A stretch of DNA of 64,000 nt. Origin: an uncultured Porphyromonadaceae bacterium (GTDB lineage: Bacteria; Bacteroidota; Bacteroidia; Bacteroidales; Muribaculaceae). The DNA is taken from positions 32,325 to 96,324 of the forward strand of contig UQLO01000005.1 of the NCBI GenBank assembly GCA_900541865.1, given 5' to 3'. Position 1 is the first letter of the stretch. Each line of letters opens with the position of its first letter. The position numbers and the translations under genes are program-made. This document shows positions 1 to 7,539 of the stretch, in pieces. The notes beneath the pieces are model-generated. The model was not told the DNA's origin and searched no databases. It worked only from the letters and a program-made list of their open reading frames with translations.

Positions 1-512
1 TTGAGATTGGTGAGGGTGGTGTCGATGTACTCCCGTATCATTTTAGCCATTCTGGGGCGTGCCAGGTCGGTGATAGCCTTCTCTAAGTTTGTGGTTGCGC
101 TTTCGATGAAGTCGTTCCGGGCAGCTATGGTGACGTATTCGGCCGCGAAGCCGAGCATGCCGTTGCGAAGCGGATCGGGCATTTCGTAGTAGTACGCCTG
201 GCCCAAAATGAGCCGGAAGGCTAAGTAGAGCAGCTCAGCATGCTTCTCCGGCCCCACGCCGAAGGCTGCAAATTCCTTGACGGCTTTGCGGAGCACGGAG
301 ATGCGGGCTTTGCATACCCCCCACTTGGTGCGGTTCACTTCCTTAATCATACCTTCGAGTACTTTGTCCATCAGCTGGTTGGCGTCCGGATTAAGGAAGA
401 ACTCAAAGTACTCTTTGGCTTTGGGGGAGGAGTCGTAGGCGGCAAGGATTACCTCCACGAGCTGCTCGCGGCTGAAATCCTCAAGTTCTTTGCGAAGTTT
501 TGCCTTGGACAT
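1..512 (-). CDS. DUF6155 family protein, cut by the window edge
   Basis: The frame opens at the ATG at 512-510 and runs off the left edge with no stop, so 170 codons of the N-terminal part are present and the C-terminus is missing. The start reads MSKAKLRKELEDFSREQL, and further on there is a KEYFEFFLNP stretch and a helical RILRKA/FGVGPEKHAEL-type region. This pattern (short helical protein, 'K.L...L...L.E.IL..Y...K.YF.F..NP') resembles the DUF6155 family of Bacteroidetes as I remember it. No signal peptide or membrane segment is visible, so it is probably cytoplasmic. The function of the family is unknown. It lies about 60 bases downstream of dpp5 on the same strand and may be the last gene of that transcript. 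Confidence 0.7.
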   Translation of the reverse strand, partial: MSKAKLRKELEDFSREQLVEVILAAYDSSPKAKEYFEFFLNPDANQLMDKVLEGMIKEVNRTKWGVCKARISVLRKAVKEFAAFGVGPEKHAELLYLAFRLILGQAYYYEMPDPLRNGMLGFAAEYVTIAARNDFIESATTNLEKAITDLARPRMAKMIREYIDTTLTNL

Positions 513-572
513 TATTTCTGTAAATACGCTTGAAGTGGGTGATACTGAGTGTGTTGGGCTGCTGAGGTTGAA

Positions 573-2633
573 TTATTGCTTCAGCCAGCGGTCGAACCAG
601 CGGAAGAAGAGGCGCTGCCACAGAACGGCGTTCTGGGGCTTGAGTATCCAGTGGTTCTCATCGGGGTAAATAACCATTTCGGCCGGTATGCCGCGAAGTT
701 TGGCGGCGTTGAAGGCGGCTTCGCCCTGGGAGGCCAGGATGCGGTAGTCGAGCTCGCCGTGGCTGATCATGATAGGTGTGGTCCACTTGTCGACCATTCG
801 GTGGGGCGAGTTGGCGAAGGTGCGCTGGGCCGCGGCGTTCGATGCGTCCCAGAACGGGCCGCCAAGGTCCCAGTTGGCAAACCACATTTCTTCGGTCTCA
901 AGGTACTGGGCCTCGAGGTTGAAAATGCCGGCGTGGGCGAGCAGGGCGGCGAAGCGGCCGTCGTGGATGCCCGCAAGATAGTAGATGGAGAAGCCGCCGT
1001 AGCTGGCGCCGGTGGCGCCGATGCGCTCGCTGTCGATATAGGGCTCGGACTTCATGTTGTCGACGGCGCTGAGGTAGTCCTGCATGTTCTGGCCGGGATA
1101 GTCCTTCGATATCTGGGCGTTCCATTCGCTGCCGAAGCCGGGCAGGCCGCGCCGGTTGGGGGCGATGACGACGTAGCCGTTGGCTGCCATCAGCGCAAGA
1201 TTCCAGCGGTAGCTCCAGAACTGGCTCACGGGGCTCTGCGGGCCGCCCTGGCAGTAGAGGATGGCCGGATACTTCTTGGCGGGGTCGAACTGCGGCGGGT
1301 AGACCACCCAGGTCAGCATTTCTTTGCCGTCGGTGGTGGGCACCATGCGTTTTTCGACGCTCGGCATATCCAGGCCGGCCATGATGTCGCCGTTGATATC
1401 GGTCAGGGGCCACAGGGCGGTGCGGCGCCCGCGAGGATTGAGGTCGATGGTCATAACTTCGTTGGGGCGAAGCATGGAGTGCATCATCGTCACGAGTTTG
1501 TCGCCGGTGGCCGAAAGGGTGGTGAAGTCAGCCCGTACGTCGGTGAGCTGGGTGATTTCCTTGCTGCTGCGGTCAATGGCGAAAACGGGTATCACGCCGT
1601 CTTTCGGAGCTATGAAGTAGAGCTTGCGGCTGTCGGGCGCCCAGGTAAATTCGTCGATGTGGTAGTCCCAGTTGTCGGTGAGCTCGGTTTTGGTGCCGCT
1701 CTGCCAGTTCATGATGAAGAGGCGGTTGCGGTCGCTTTCGTAGCCGTCGTGCTCCATGCTCAGCCAAGCCAGCCAGTTGCCGTCGGCGGAGAAGGCGGGA
1801 GCGGTGTCATAGCCCATCATGCCTTCGGTGAGGTTGCGGGTGGTCTTGGTTCGTAGGTCGTAGGCGTAGAGGTCGGAGTTGGTGCTCAGAGCATACTCCA
1901 TGCCGGTTTTCTTGCGCGAAACGTACACAAGGGTGTTGCCGTCGGGATGCCACGCAAAGGATTCAACCCCGCCGAAGGGCTTCATGGGAGCTTCGTAGGG
2001 TTCGTCGGCCATGATATCCTCAAGACCTGTCACCGTGGTGCCGTCGAAGGTGCCGAGGAAGGGGTGAGGTATTTCGGTGACCCATTCGTCCCAGTGCTTG
2101 TACATCAGGTCGTCGATGACGCGACCCGTGGCTTTGGGAAGGTCGGGGTAGAGGTCGCCGGCCGTGCGGCTGTACTTCACATTGCCTATCACCACAATAT
2201 GGCTCTGGTCGGGCGAGAGAAGGAAGCCGCTTATGCCACCCGGATGCGTCGAAGCCTGCACGCGGTTGGTGCCGTCGGCGTTCATGGTCCACATCTGCAT
2301 GGAACCTTCTTCGTCGGGGTACATAAAGGCTATGCGCCGGCCGCCGTCGATCCACACGGCGCCGCTTTCGCTCTTGGGAGTGTCGGTGATGCGTCGCGGC
2401 GCTTCCTCGCTGTCGATTTCTATGGTGTAGAGGTCGTTGTTGGAGTTGTTCTGCTCGAGGTTTTCGTAGGATACTCCGAAGAGCACCGTTTTGCCGTCCG
2501 GAGCCACCGCCGGCGAGCTCACTCGACCCAATGCCTCGATCACATCGATGGTGAACGGCTGAGCGCCCGTTTGGGCAAAGCCCGGTGCGGCCATCATGGC
2601 GGCTGCGCACATAAGGGTTGTTGTTTTATTCAT
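573..2633 (-). CDS. dpp5: Dipeptidyl peptidase 5 (S9 family serine peptidase)
   Basis: A 686-residue secreted prolyl-oligopeptidase-clan enzyme that releases N-terminal dipeptides from peptides in the periplasm. Residues 1-20 form a signal peptide ending GFA. Residues about 30-400 are a beta-propeller with WD40-like 'SPDG/ADG' repeats, and residues about 430-686 are the alpha/beta hydrolase domain. The catalytic triad is visible as Ser544 (GASYGG), Asp629 (GELDYR) and His661 (DENHW). Length and triad spacing agree with P. gingivalis DPP5 (684 residues; same blocks such as YPDLPKATGR and MYKHWDEW, from memory). It sits 30 bases after the last gene of the Srf-like cluster, so it may be transcribed with it, but its role in amino-acid foraging needs no link to that cluster. 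Confidence 0.95.
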   Translation of the reverse strand: MNKTTTLMCAAAMMAAPGFAQTGAQPFTIDVIEALGRVSSPAVAPDGKTVLFGVSYENLEQNNSNNDLYTIEIDSEEAPRRITDTPKSESGAVWIDGGRRIAFMYPDEEGSMQMWTMNADGTNRVQASTHPGGISGFLLSPDQSHIVVIGNVKYSRTAGDLYPDLPKATGRVIDDLMYKHWDEWVTEIPHPFLGTFDGTTVTGLEDIMADEPYEAPMKPFGGVESFAWHPDGNTLVYVSRKKTGMEYALSTNSDLYAYDLRTKTTRNLTEGMMGYDTAPAFSADGNWLAWLSMEHDGYESDRNRLFIMNWQSGTKTELTDNWDYHIDEFTWAPDSRKLYFIAPKDGVIPVFAIDRSSKEITQLTDVRADFTTLSATGDKLVTMMHSMLRPNEVMTIDLNPRGRRTALWPLTDINGDIMAGLDMPSVEKRMVPTTDGKEMLTWVVYPPQFDPAKKYPAILYCQGGPQSPVSQFWSYRWNLALMAANGYVVIAPNRRGLPGFGSEWNAQISKDYPGQNMQDYLSAVDNMKSEPYIDSERIGATGASYGGFSIYYLAGIHDGRFAALLAHAGIFNLEAQYLETEEMWFANWDLGGPFWDASNAAAQRTFANSPHRMVDKWTTPIMISHGELDYRILASQGEAAFNAAKLRGIPAEMVIYPDENHWILKPQNAVLWQRLFFRWFDRWLKQ

Positions 2634-2663
2634 ATTTGGTGTTGAATGTTGGTTTTCTGTTGG

Positions 2664-3338
2664 TTATTGTCCGCCGTAAGTGAAGGTGTCGACGTGTACC
2701 CGCTGCCCGCGGTGTGTAAGCCGGGCGCGGTAGGTGCGCACATCGGCGCCGTTTTTGATGCGGATATTGACGAAGCCGCCGTTGGGAGCCTGACTGTTCA
2801 TGCTGAACATCACCACGTCGACGCTGTAGCGGCCCGGCTGAGGATTCGACCAGAAGACGTTCTCCACGGCCGTCTGCCGGCGGGTGCCTCCCTCGCGGTT
2901 GTCCACATCGAGCTGGGCCCCCGTATAGGGATTGCTCATATTGTTGTAGGCAATCTCATTGCCGGAAGGCTCGGTGACGTGAACGTCCACATCGCCCGGA
3001 AAGCCCCATTCGATGGTAACGCGAATCTCGCCGTCCTGCCCGACATCGGTGCGCACCGGAGGCGCCGGCTCTGGTTCGGGCTCGGGCTCCGGCTCAGGCT
3101 CCGGTTCGGGTTCGGGTTCAGGTTCGGGCTCGGGTTGCGGTTCTGGCTCGGGCTCGGGTTCGGGCTGCGGGGCAGGTTCCGGAGCGGGGTCGTCGTAGAT
3201 TTCGATTGGTGCAGGTTCCGGCAGAGGGGCGGCCGCAATTTCCGGCTCGGTGCGACACGAGTGACACTTGCTCAGAAGAAGCAGCGTCACAAGCAGTATG
3301 AATGCGCCTGCTATACAGGCTTTCAGTTGATTGTTCAT
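2664..3338 (-). CDS. Membrane-anchored YfaP/DUF2135-like protein with Glu-Pro linker (paralogue 3)
   Basis: A 224-residue protein with three parts. Residues 1-25 are a hydrophobic anchor ([20 protein letters not shown], then LLSKC). Next comes a long Glu-Pro repeat of about 40 residues, and then a C-terminal beta-domain of about 130 residues. That domain carries the motif [15 protein letters not shown] and the block LDVDNREGG....ENVFW, which resembles DUF2135/YfaP-type domains (D.D.HV.EP.G). The Cys after LLSK is in lipobox position, but Lys at -1 is atypical, so an uncleaved anchor is as likely as a lipoprotein. The charged Pro-rich spacer would hold the domain away from the inner membrane in the periplasm. 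It is the last of three tandem paralogues and the final Srf-cluster gene. Function unknown. Confidence 0.8.
   Translation of the reverse strand: MNNQLKACIAGAFILLVTLLLLSKCHSCRTEPEIAAAPLPEPAPIEIYDDPAPEPAPQPEPEPEPEPQPEPEPEPEPEPEPEPEPEPEPEPAPPVRTDVGQDGEIRVTIEWGFPGDVDVHVTEPSGNEIAYNNMSNPYTGAQLDVDNREGGTRRQTAVENVFWSNPQPGRYSVDVVMFSMNSQAPNGGFVNIRIKNGADVRTYRARLTHRGQRVHVDTFTYGGQ
3063..3183 (-). repeat. Glu-Pro coding repeat (PE/PEPEP tract)
   Basis: A degenerate 6-base repeat (GAGCCC/GAACCG-like on the minus strand) encodes alternating Glu and Pro, with occasional Gln, inside the gene at 2664-3338. It spans roughly 40 codons. Such tracts form stiff extended spacers across the periplasm, and their copy number can change by slippage. 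The reading frame is intact here. Confidence 0.85.
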
Positions 3339-3347
3339 AGCCGGAAT

Positions 3348-3941
3348 TTATTGGTTGGCCCGCGGTTGGTAGTCTATGTCGACAACGCTAACCTCCTGGC
3401 CGACACTGCGAAGCGTAACGGGGTATTCGGTGCGTTCGCCGTTGTTGAACACCGTCACCATCACCGTACCGCCGTTCTCGCCGCCGGACCGTTCGCTGAA
3501 GAACTTCACCATCACGTGATAGCGGCCGGCCGGCGGACGCTGCCAGTAGACGTTTTCGGCCGCCGGATGCCCCGGCGAGCCCCCCTGAAGGTTGTCGACG
3601 TCGAGGTTGCCGCCGGTCTGGTAGTCGTTTTTGTTCATAAAATTGATAGTAACGCCGTTGGGCTCGGTGACGTGGATGTCGATGTCGCCCGGAAACTCCC
3701 ACGTCAGCACTATCTTAAGGTCGCCGGTACCCCCGATGTTTGCGGCGTCGGTGGGGTCTTCCGCGGGAGGCTCCTCCACAGGAGGTTCCTCAATTACCGG
3801 AGGGTCTGCCACCGGCTGCTGCGCGATGGGGGGCGGTTCAGGAGTTCGCTCATCGCGGCAGCGGGTGCACTTGCTCAGCAGCAGCAATGTGACAAGCAGT
3901 ATGAAAGCACCGGCTATACAGGCTTTAAGTTGGTTGTTCAT
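3348..3941 (-). CDS. Membrane-anchored YfaP/DUF2135-like protein (paralogue 2)
   Basis: A 197-residue paralogue of the gene at 2664-3338. The first 25 residues are identical to it ([20 protein letters not shown]...SKC), and the DNA encoding this leader is also nearly identical, which points to recent duplication or gene conversion. A Pro/Glu-rich linker (residues about 35-75) leads to the C-terminal beta-domain with EFPGDIDIHVTEPNG and LDVDNLQGG...ENVYW. Expected location: inner-membrane anchored, domain in the periplasm. It lies 9 bases upstream of paralogue 3 and 19 bases downstream of paralogue 1. Function unknown; a ligand- or partner-binding head is an inference from the repeated architecture. 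Confidence 0.8.
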   Translation of the reverse strand: MNNQLKACIAGAFILLVTLLLLSKCTRCRDERTPEPPPIAQQPVADPPVIEEPPVEEPPAEDPTDAANIGGTGDLKIVLTWEFPGDIDIHVTEPNGVTINFMNKNDYQTGGNLDVDNLQGGSPGHPAAENVYWQRPPAGRYHVMVKFFSERSGGENGGTVMVTVFNNGERTEYPVTLRSVGQEVSVVDIDYQPRANQ

Positions 3942-3960
3942 ATGGGTTTGGAGAGTTGGT

Positions 3961-4440
3961 TTATTGTGCAGTATAACGGAAGGTATGGACTGTCTCGTCC
4001 TGTCCGGTCGTGGTAAGACGCAGGTTGAACTCCTGCTGCCGGCCGTTGACCTTCACCACAACGCGCACAGGGCCACCCTGAGGAGCCTCGTCGTCGACGC
4101 GGTAGTAGACCACCCGAACAACATAGGTGCCCTCCATAGGGCGCCGCCAGTATGCGTTCTCGGCCGACCCTTCGCCGCCCTGACGGTCGTCGACGTCGAG
4201 GACGCCGCCGCCGTTGGCCGAGTCGTCCATGTTCATAAACGAAAGCTCGGTGCCGTTGGGCTGGTCGACGTGAAGGTCTACGTCGCCCGGAAAGTCCCAG
4301 AAGAGCGTAACTTTGATGTCGCCGTCGCCGCCCACTTCCTCCGGAGCCGGCCCGCGACGACGCCCGCACGTGCTCAGCAGCAGCAGCGTAATCAGCAGGA
4401 TGAAAGCCCCGGCAAGATATGCTTTGAGTTGGTTGTGCAT
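3961..4440 (-). CDS. Membrane-anchored YfaP/DUF2135-like protein (paralogue 1)
   Basis: A 159-residue protein, the shortest of the three tandem paralogues. The leader MHNQLKAYLAGAFILLITLL is slightly diverged from the other two, and there is almost no linker before the beta-domain (DFPGDVDLHVDQPNG; LDVDDRQGG...ENAYW). It is probably the most ancestral copy, since the other two share a closer leader. The shared motif 'GD[VI]D[VIL]HV..P.G' is what ties the family to YfaP/DUF2135-type domains. It is 6 bases downstream of the DUF1294 gene. Confidence 0.8.
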   Translation of the reverse strand: MHNQLKAYLAGAFILLITLLLLSTCGRRRGPAPEEVGGDGDIKVTLFWDFPGDVDLHVDQPNGTELSFMNMDDSANGGGVLDVDDRQGGEGSAENAYWRRPMEGTYVVRVVYYRVDDEAPQGGPVRVVVKVNGRQQEFNLRLTTTGQDETVHTFRYTAQ

Positions 4441-4447
4441 TTGGGTA

Positions 4448-4741
4448 TCAGATGAAGAAACACAGGAAGGCCGCCATCAGCAGAATCTGCAGCAGTAGCA
4501 GCAGGGGCACTGCGATGTAGAACAGCGGCTTCGACGTCTTGTGGTTGAAAAATACCATTGCGCACAGACCGCCGAAGGAGCCCATGGCGAAGGAGCACAT
4601 CACCAGCACCCACTCCGGGATGCGGAATTTGCGGTAGGTGGCGCAGTGCTTGTCGTAGGCAAAGAGGATGAAGGTCAGTATGCTCATCACATACACCACC
4701 GGCATCACTATATCGTAGAAAAGCGGATTGGGTAGTATCAT
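4448..4741 (-). CDS. DUF1294 family membrane protein
   Basis: A 97-residue protein with three hydrophobic segments (about 8-27, 45-62 and 75-96). It carries the DUF1294 signature: YDKHCA...RIPEWVL, then a Gly-rich GSFGGLCAMVFFNHKTSK block that matches the family pattern 'RIPE..L......GG..GA..GM..F.HKT.K'. The family is usually small and of unknown function, sometimes fused to a cold-shock domain. Here it is embedded in the Srf-like cluster with a spacing of 6 bases on each side, so it is co-transcribed with it. Confidence 0.85.
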   Translation of the reverse strand: MILPNPLFYDIVMPVVYVMSILTFILFAYDKHCATYRKFRIPEWVLVMCSFAMGSFGGLCAMVFFNHKTSKPLFYIAVPLLLLLQILLMAAFLCFFI

Positions 4742-4747
4742 GTTTGG

Positions 4748-6547
4748 TCAGGCAAAGAGGTTAGGGCAGCTGTAGAATATTTTGTCGAGAAGGAAGTACA
4801 GGCCGGTCAGCGTAAGCACTGCGGCGGCAGCCAAGGCTATCTCTCCCACGATTTTCCACCATGGCTGCGGGCCGTCGACCTCGATGAGTTCGTACTGCTT
4901 CTCGTCGGGCTCCAGAGGCAGTTCCAGCGCCGGGAAGGTGCGTACCGGGGAGTACATCTCGACTTTGGCCGGCCGAGTATAGTCGAAGCTGTCGCTGCCG
5001 AAGAACATCATGCCGTTGCCATCGAGCTGAGCGGTGATGCGCTTGCTGTCCTGGCTTACTATGCAGGTCACTCCGGCCGCCGGTGCTCCGTTGCGCTGCA
5101 CAACGCGCAGGCTCACGTCGCCCAAGTTCGGCACCGAGTCGTAGGGCAGACGGAACACATACTCTGTCCGGTCGGCATCCAGCAGGAAGTCCTCGCGGTA
5201 GTTGGGTTGATTGGTGTCGCAAACCGTCATGGTGTTGCCGCTCAGCACGTGGATAGGCCCGACGCAGCCTTCGGCGTCAGTAAGGCAGTCGACCATGCCG
5301 CTGCCGTCGCCGATGTTGATGCTCACCGGGTAGAAGGCCATCGGCGATTCGGTATTGTCGATAACGCGCACTCGGCAGTCGAATTCAACCGGTATGGGCG
5401 TGTCGAAGGCCATGTGGAACTCAACGGTGCCGTCCTGCGCCGGCTGGCTTTCGGAGCGGTCGCGTACGGAGGCCGTAACCTTGCCCCCGGGAACATAGTC
5501 GGCTTCGAAGGAGGCCGAACCGTCGTCGCCGGTGTAGACGTTGACCACAGCGCCGTTGGGCAGCGTTAGCGAAACGCGCTCGCCCGCGATGGGCGCGCCG
5601 TTGTCGGTCAGCGTCACCTTTATGAGTGTTTTCGGTACTCGCGGTGTGGTGCTCTCGAAGACGAACTCGTTGAGTATGTCGCGGCGAAGCTCGCGCTCCT
5701 GAGTGGAGTTGCGGAAGGTCACCGCGCACTGCTCGTTTTCGAACCACGGCAGCGTGCAGCCCGCCGTGCCCTGCTCAAGAGTGAGAATGCCCGACCGACG
5801 ACCGTACTTGATTTGCACGTCTTCCCCGCTGATGGGTGCGTCGTCGTGGCGGGCGATGACCCGCAAGGTGAGGTACTGCGTCACGTCGACGTTGATATTG
5901 GTCGTCGTCGGCTCAACCACGGTGATGCGCTCTATGCCCGTGGCGGCATCGCGAACCGAAATCTGAGCGCCGGGCATATGCCGCCCGAAGCTGTAGTAGC
6001 CCTTGTCGTCGGTCTGTGCCGTGGCCCACTCCATACCGCGGGCAAAGCTGAACTCGCGGTTTGCAACCGGCTGCCCGTCGATCGAGAACGAAACGGTGAT
6101 TTCGTTGATATTGTCCGACTCGATGGTTTCCGATATCACCGTGGCGTGCGCGCGGTTATAGTTGGCGAAGCCCCAACCCGTCAGGCGAAGTTCCAGCGGA
6201 CCGTCGTTGCGGCGACGTACGAAGATGAAGTCGTCGTTCGGGAAGGTGAATACCTGCTTAATCTGTTGGGCACGAGCCGGCAGTCGCTTTATGGCTTTTT
6301 CCTGAAGTTGGGCCAGAAGGGCGCGGGCCTCTGCCTGGTCGCCCTCCGAAACAACCGTAAGCGGCTTCCAGCCGTCGGCGTCGGGCTCCGACCAATAGTA
6401 GCTGCCGTGGGTAACGTAGACCGGCGCAAAATACTGTGCGTCAGCTCCCATGGTTTGCTTGATGCGCGCGTTGGCGACATCGCGCACGTTCCAGTTGGCT
6501 ACTTGCCAGTGGACTTCTGTGCTGGGTACTTCTTTTATCTTGGGCAT
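4748..6547 (-). CDS. Tail-anchored multi-Ig-like protein with possible SrfA-like N-terminal module
   Basis: A 599-residue protein with no N-terminal signal peptide and one C-terminal membrane segment (about 566-588, before the last 11 residues). The N-terminal 135 residues contain an aromatic block (YYWSEPDADGW, 50-60), a helix, and then TFPNDDFIFV...LTGWGF (101-127). From memory the latter resembles the 'FP..HVFLV...ITFWGF' stretch of enterobacterial SrfA proteins. Residues about 145-560 are four or five beta-sandwich units of the carboxypeptidase-regulatory/invasin type, with recurring 'G.P..G..V.....G....TD..G...F' patterns. Topology is unclear: the Ig-like units would normally be extracytoplasmic, yet no export signal is seen. 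Cluster member, 6 bases upstream of the DUF1294 gene. The SrfA relation is an inference. Confidence 0.7.
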   Translation of the reverse strand: MPKIKEVPSTEVHWQVANWNVRDVANARIKQTMGADAQYFAPVYVTHGSYYWSEPDADGWKPLTVVSEGDQAEARALLAQLQEKAIKRLPARAQQIKQVFTFPNDDFIFVRRRNDGPLELRLTGWGFANYNRAHATVISETIESDNINEITVSFSIDGQPVANREFSFARGMEWATAQTDDKGYYSFGRHMPGAQISVRDAATGIERITVVEPTTTNINVDVTQYLTLRVIARHDDAPISGEDVQIKYGRRSGILTLEQGTAGCTLPWFENEQCAVTFRNSTQERELRRDILNEFVFESTTPRVPKTLIKVTLTDNGAPIAGERVSLTLPNGAVVNVYTGDDGSASFEADYVPGGKVTASVRDRSESQPAQDGTVEFHMAFDTPIPVEFDCRVRVIDNTESPMAFYPVSINIGDGSGMVDCLTDAEGCVGPIHVLSGNTMTVCDTNQPNYREDFLLDADRTEYVFRLPYDSVPNLGDVSLRVVQRNGAPAAGVTCIVSQDSKRITAQLDGNGMMFFGSDSFDYTRPAKVEMYSPVRTFPALELPLEPDEKQYELIEVDGPQPWWKIVGEIALAAAAVLTLTGLYFLLDKIFYSCPNLFA

Positions 6548-6562
6548 ATCCTTGTGTGGTTT

Positions 6563-7531
6563 TTATCGTGTTACAGGGCCGGCTTCGAGGTTTGTGAGCC
6601 GGTCTTTTACGCTCGCGAAAGCCCGCGAGGCTTCCTCGCTGAAGAGTAGCGAGGGCAGGTTGGCCTGAAGTGCGGTCAACTGTTCGGCCACCGCCACCGC
6701 CGCGGCCGGGTCGTTGATGAGCCGACGGTCGGAGGGCAGGCTTCGAAGTGTGGCCAGAAATTGGCCGCGCTCGGCGTTCTTGTATGTCGTTTCAGCGTTG
6801 GTAATGCGGTCCACAAAGCGCTGCTCGGCAAGTGCCGGCCGCAGCCAGCTCACGTTGGAGAGGTCCTCGCATCTTGCCAGGCGGTCCTGAAGATTGCGGC
6901 GCCGGCTGTCCATGCGGGTGCGTAGGGCGGAGTAGTTTTCCAGACGGTCGTCCCAGTCGAGCGAGTAGCCGGCCGCCGAAGGCACAAGCCGCAGGTTGAA
7001 GCGCGGGCTTGTGACGAAGGTCTGGGTGGCGAAGCTGTGGATGCCGTCCCAAACCTCGCGGTCTTCCATAAGGCGGGCGTAGATGCCCCGCTCCCGGGCT
7101 ACGGGGTAGTCCGCGCCTATTCTTTCGAGGCCGGCATAGCTTGGAGCAAGCACGCTGTGACGACTCGTGCTCGTCGGAGTGGGATTGGAACGGTAGACGC
7201 CACGTACTATACTGTCGAGCTTCACCATTATGCCGCTCACCAACTGGTCCGACATCTGCTCCTGCGAGCTCTGGCGGTCCGGATGAGCGATATACGAGCA
7301 TGCATTGGCATAGAGCGTATCGTTCCAGCCGCCGCCGAACATCGCCACATATTCGCGGATAACGGCGCCTTCTTCGCCCCCAACATCGGCTATTTCCTCT
7401 ACCTCGATGTGGATGTTGTCGCCGTGGAAACGGTGGCGGCCGCTCGGCTTGTCGGGCGTCATCAGTATATAGCCCAGGATGACTGTCCCGACCAACACTC
7501 CTATAACGGCCAGTATCTTGATGAAATTCAT
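6563..7531 (-). CDS. Single-pass envelope protein of unknown family (Srf-like cluster)
   Basis: A 322-residue protein. Residues 5-24 are a strongly hydrophobic anchor (ILAVIGVLVGTVILGYIL), followed by a short basic region and a soluble domain of about 290 residues. The C-terminal third (about 200-310) is predicted helical and charged, with coiled-coil-like spacing (RTRMDSRRRNLQDRLARCEDL). No enzymatic motif was recognised. The anchor followed by a long C-terminal domain suggests a periplasmic location. It is separated by 14 and 8 bases from its neighbours, so it belongs to the same transcript. A structural partner of the cluster's NTPases is a guess from context. Confidence 0.65.
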   Translation of the reverse strand: MNFIKILAVIGVLVGTVILGYILMTPDKPSGRHRFHGDNIHIEVEEIADVGGEEGAVIREYVAMFGGGWNDTLYANACSYIAHPDRQSSQEQMSDQLVSGIMVKLDSIVRGVYRSNPTPTSTSRHSVLAPSYAGLERIGADYPVARERGIYARLMEDREVWDGIHSFATQTFVTSPRFNLRLVPSAAGYSLDWDDRLENYSALRTRMDSRRRNLQDRLARCEDLSNVSWLRPALAEQRFVDRITNAETTYKNAERGQFLATLRSLPSDRRLINDPAAAVAVAEQLTALQANLPSLLFSEEASRAFASVKDRLTNLEAGPVTR

Positions 7532-7539
7532 TCGGGGGC

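Noticed and set aside
513..572. Possible hairpin terminator between dpp5 and the DUF6155 gene
   Set aside because: The arms (GGCTG/CAGCC-like) are short, interrupted and overlap the dpp5 stop region, with no T-run.
549..1856. Open frame of 435 codons on the plus strand
   Set aside because: Antisense to dpp5, whose catalytic residues and length are certain; no family character.
3063..3183. Short-period repeat resembling a CRISPR or microsatellite
   Set aside because: It is an in-frame Glu-Pro coding tract within a gene; there are no spacers between repeat units.
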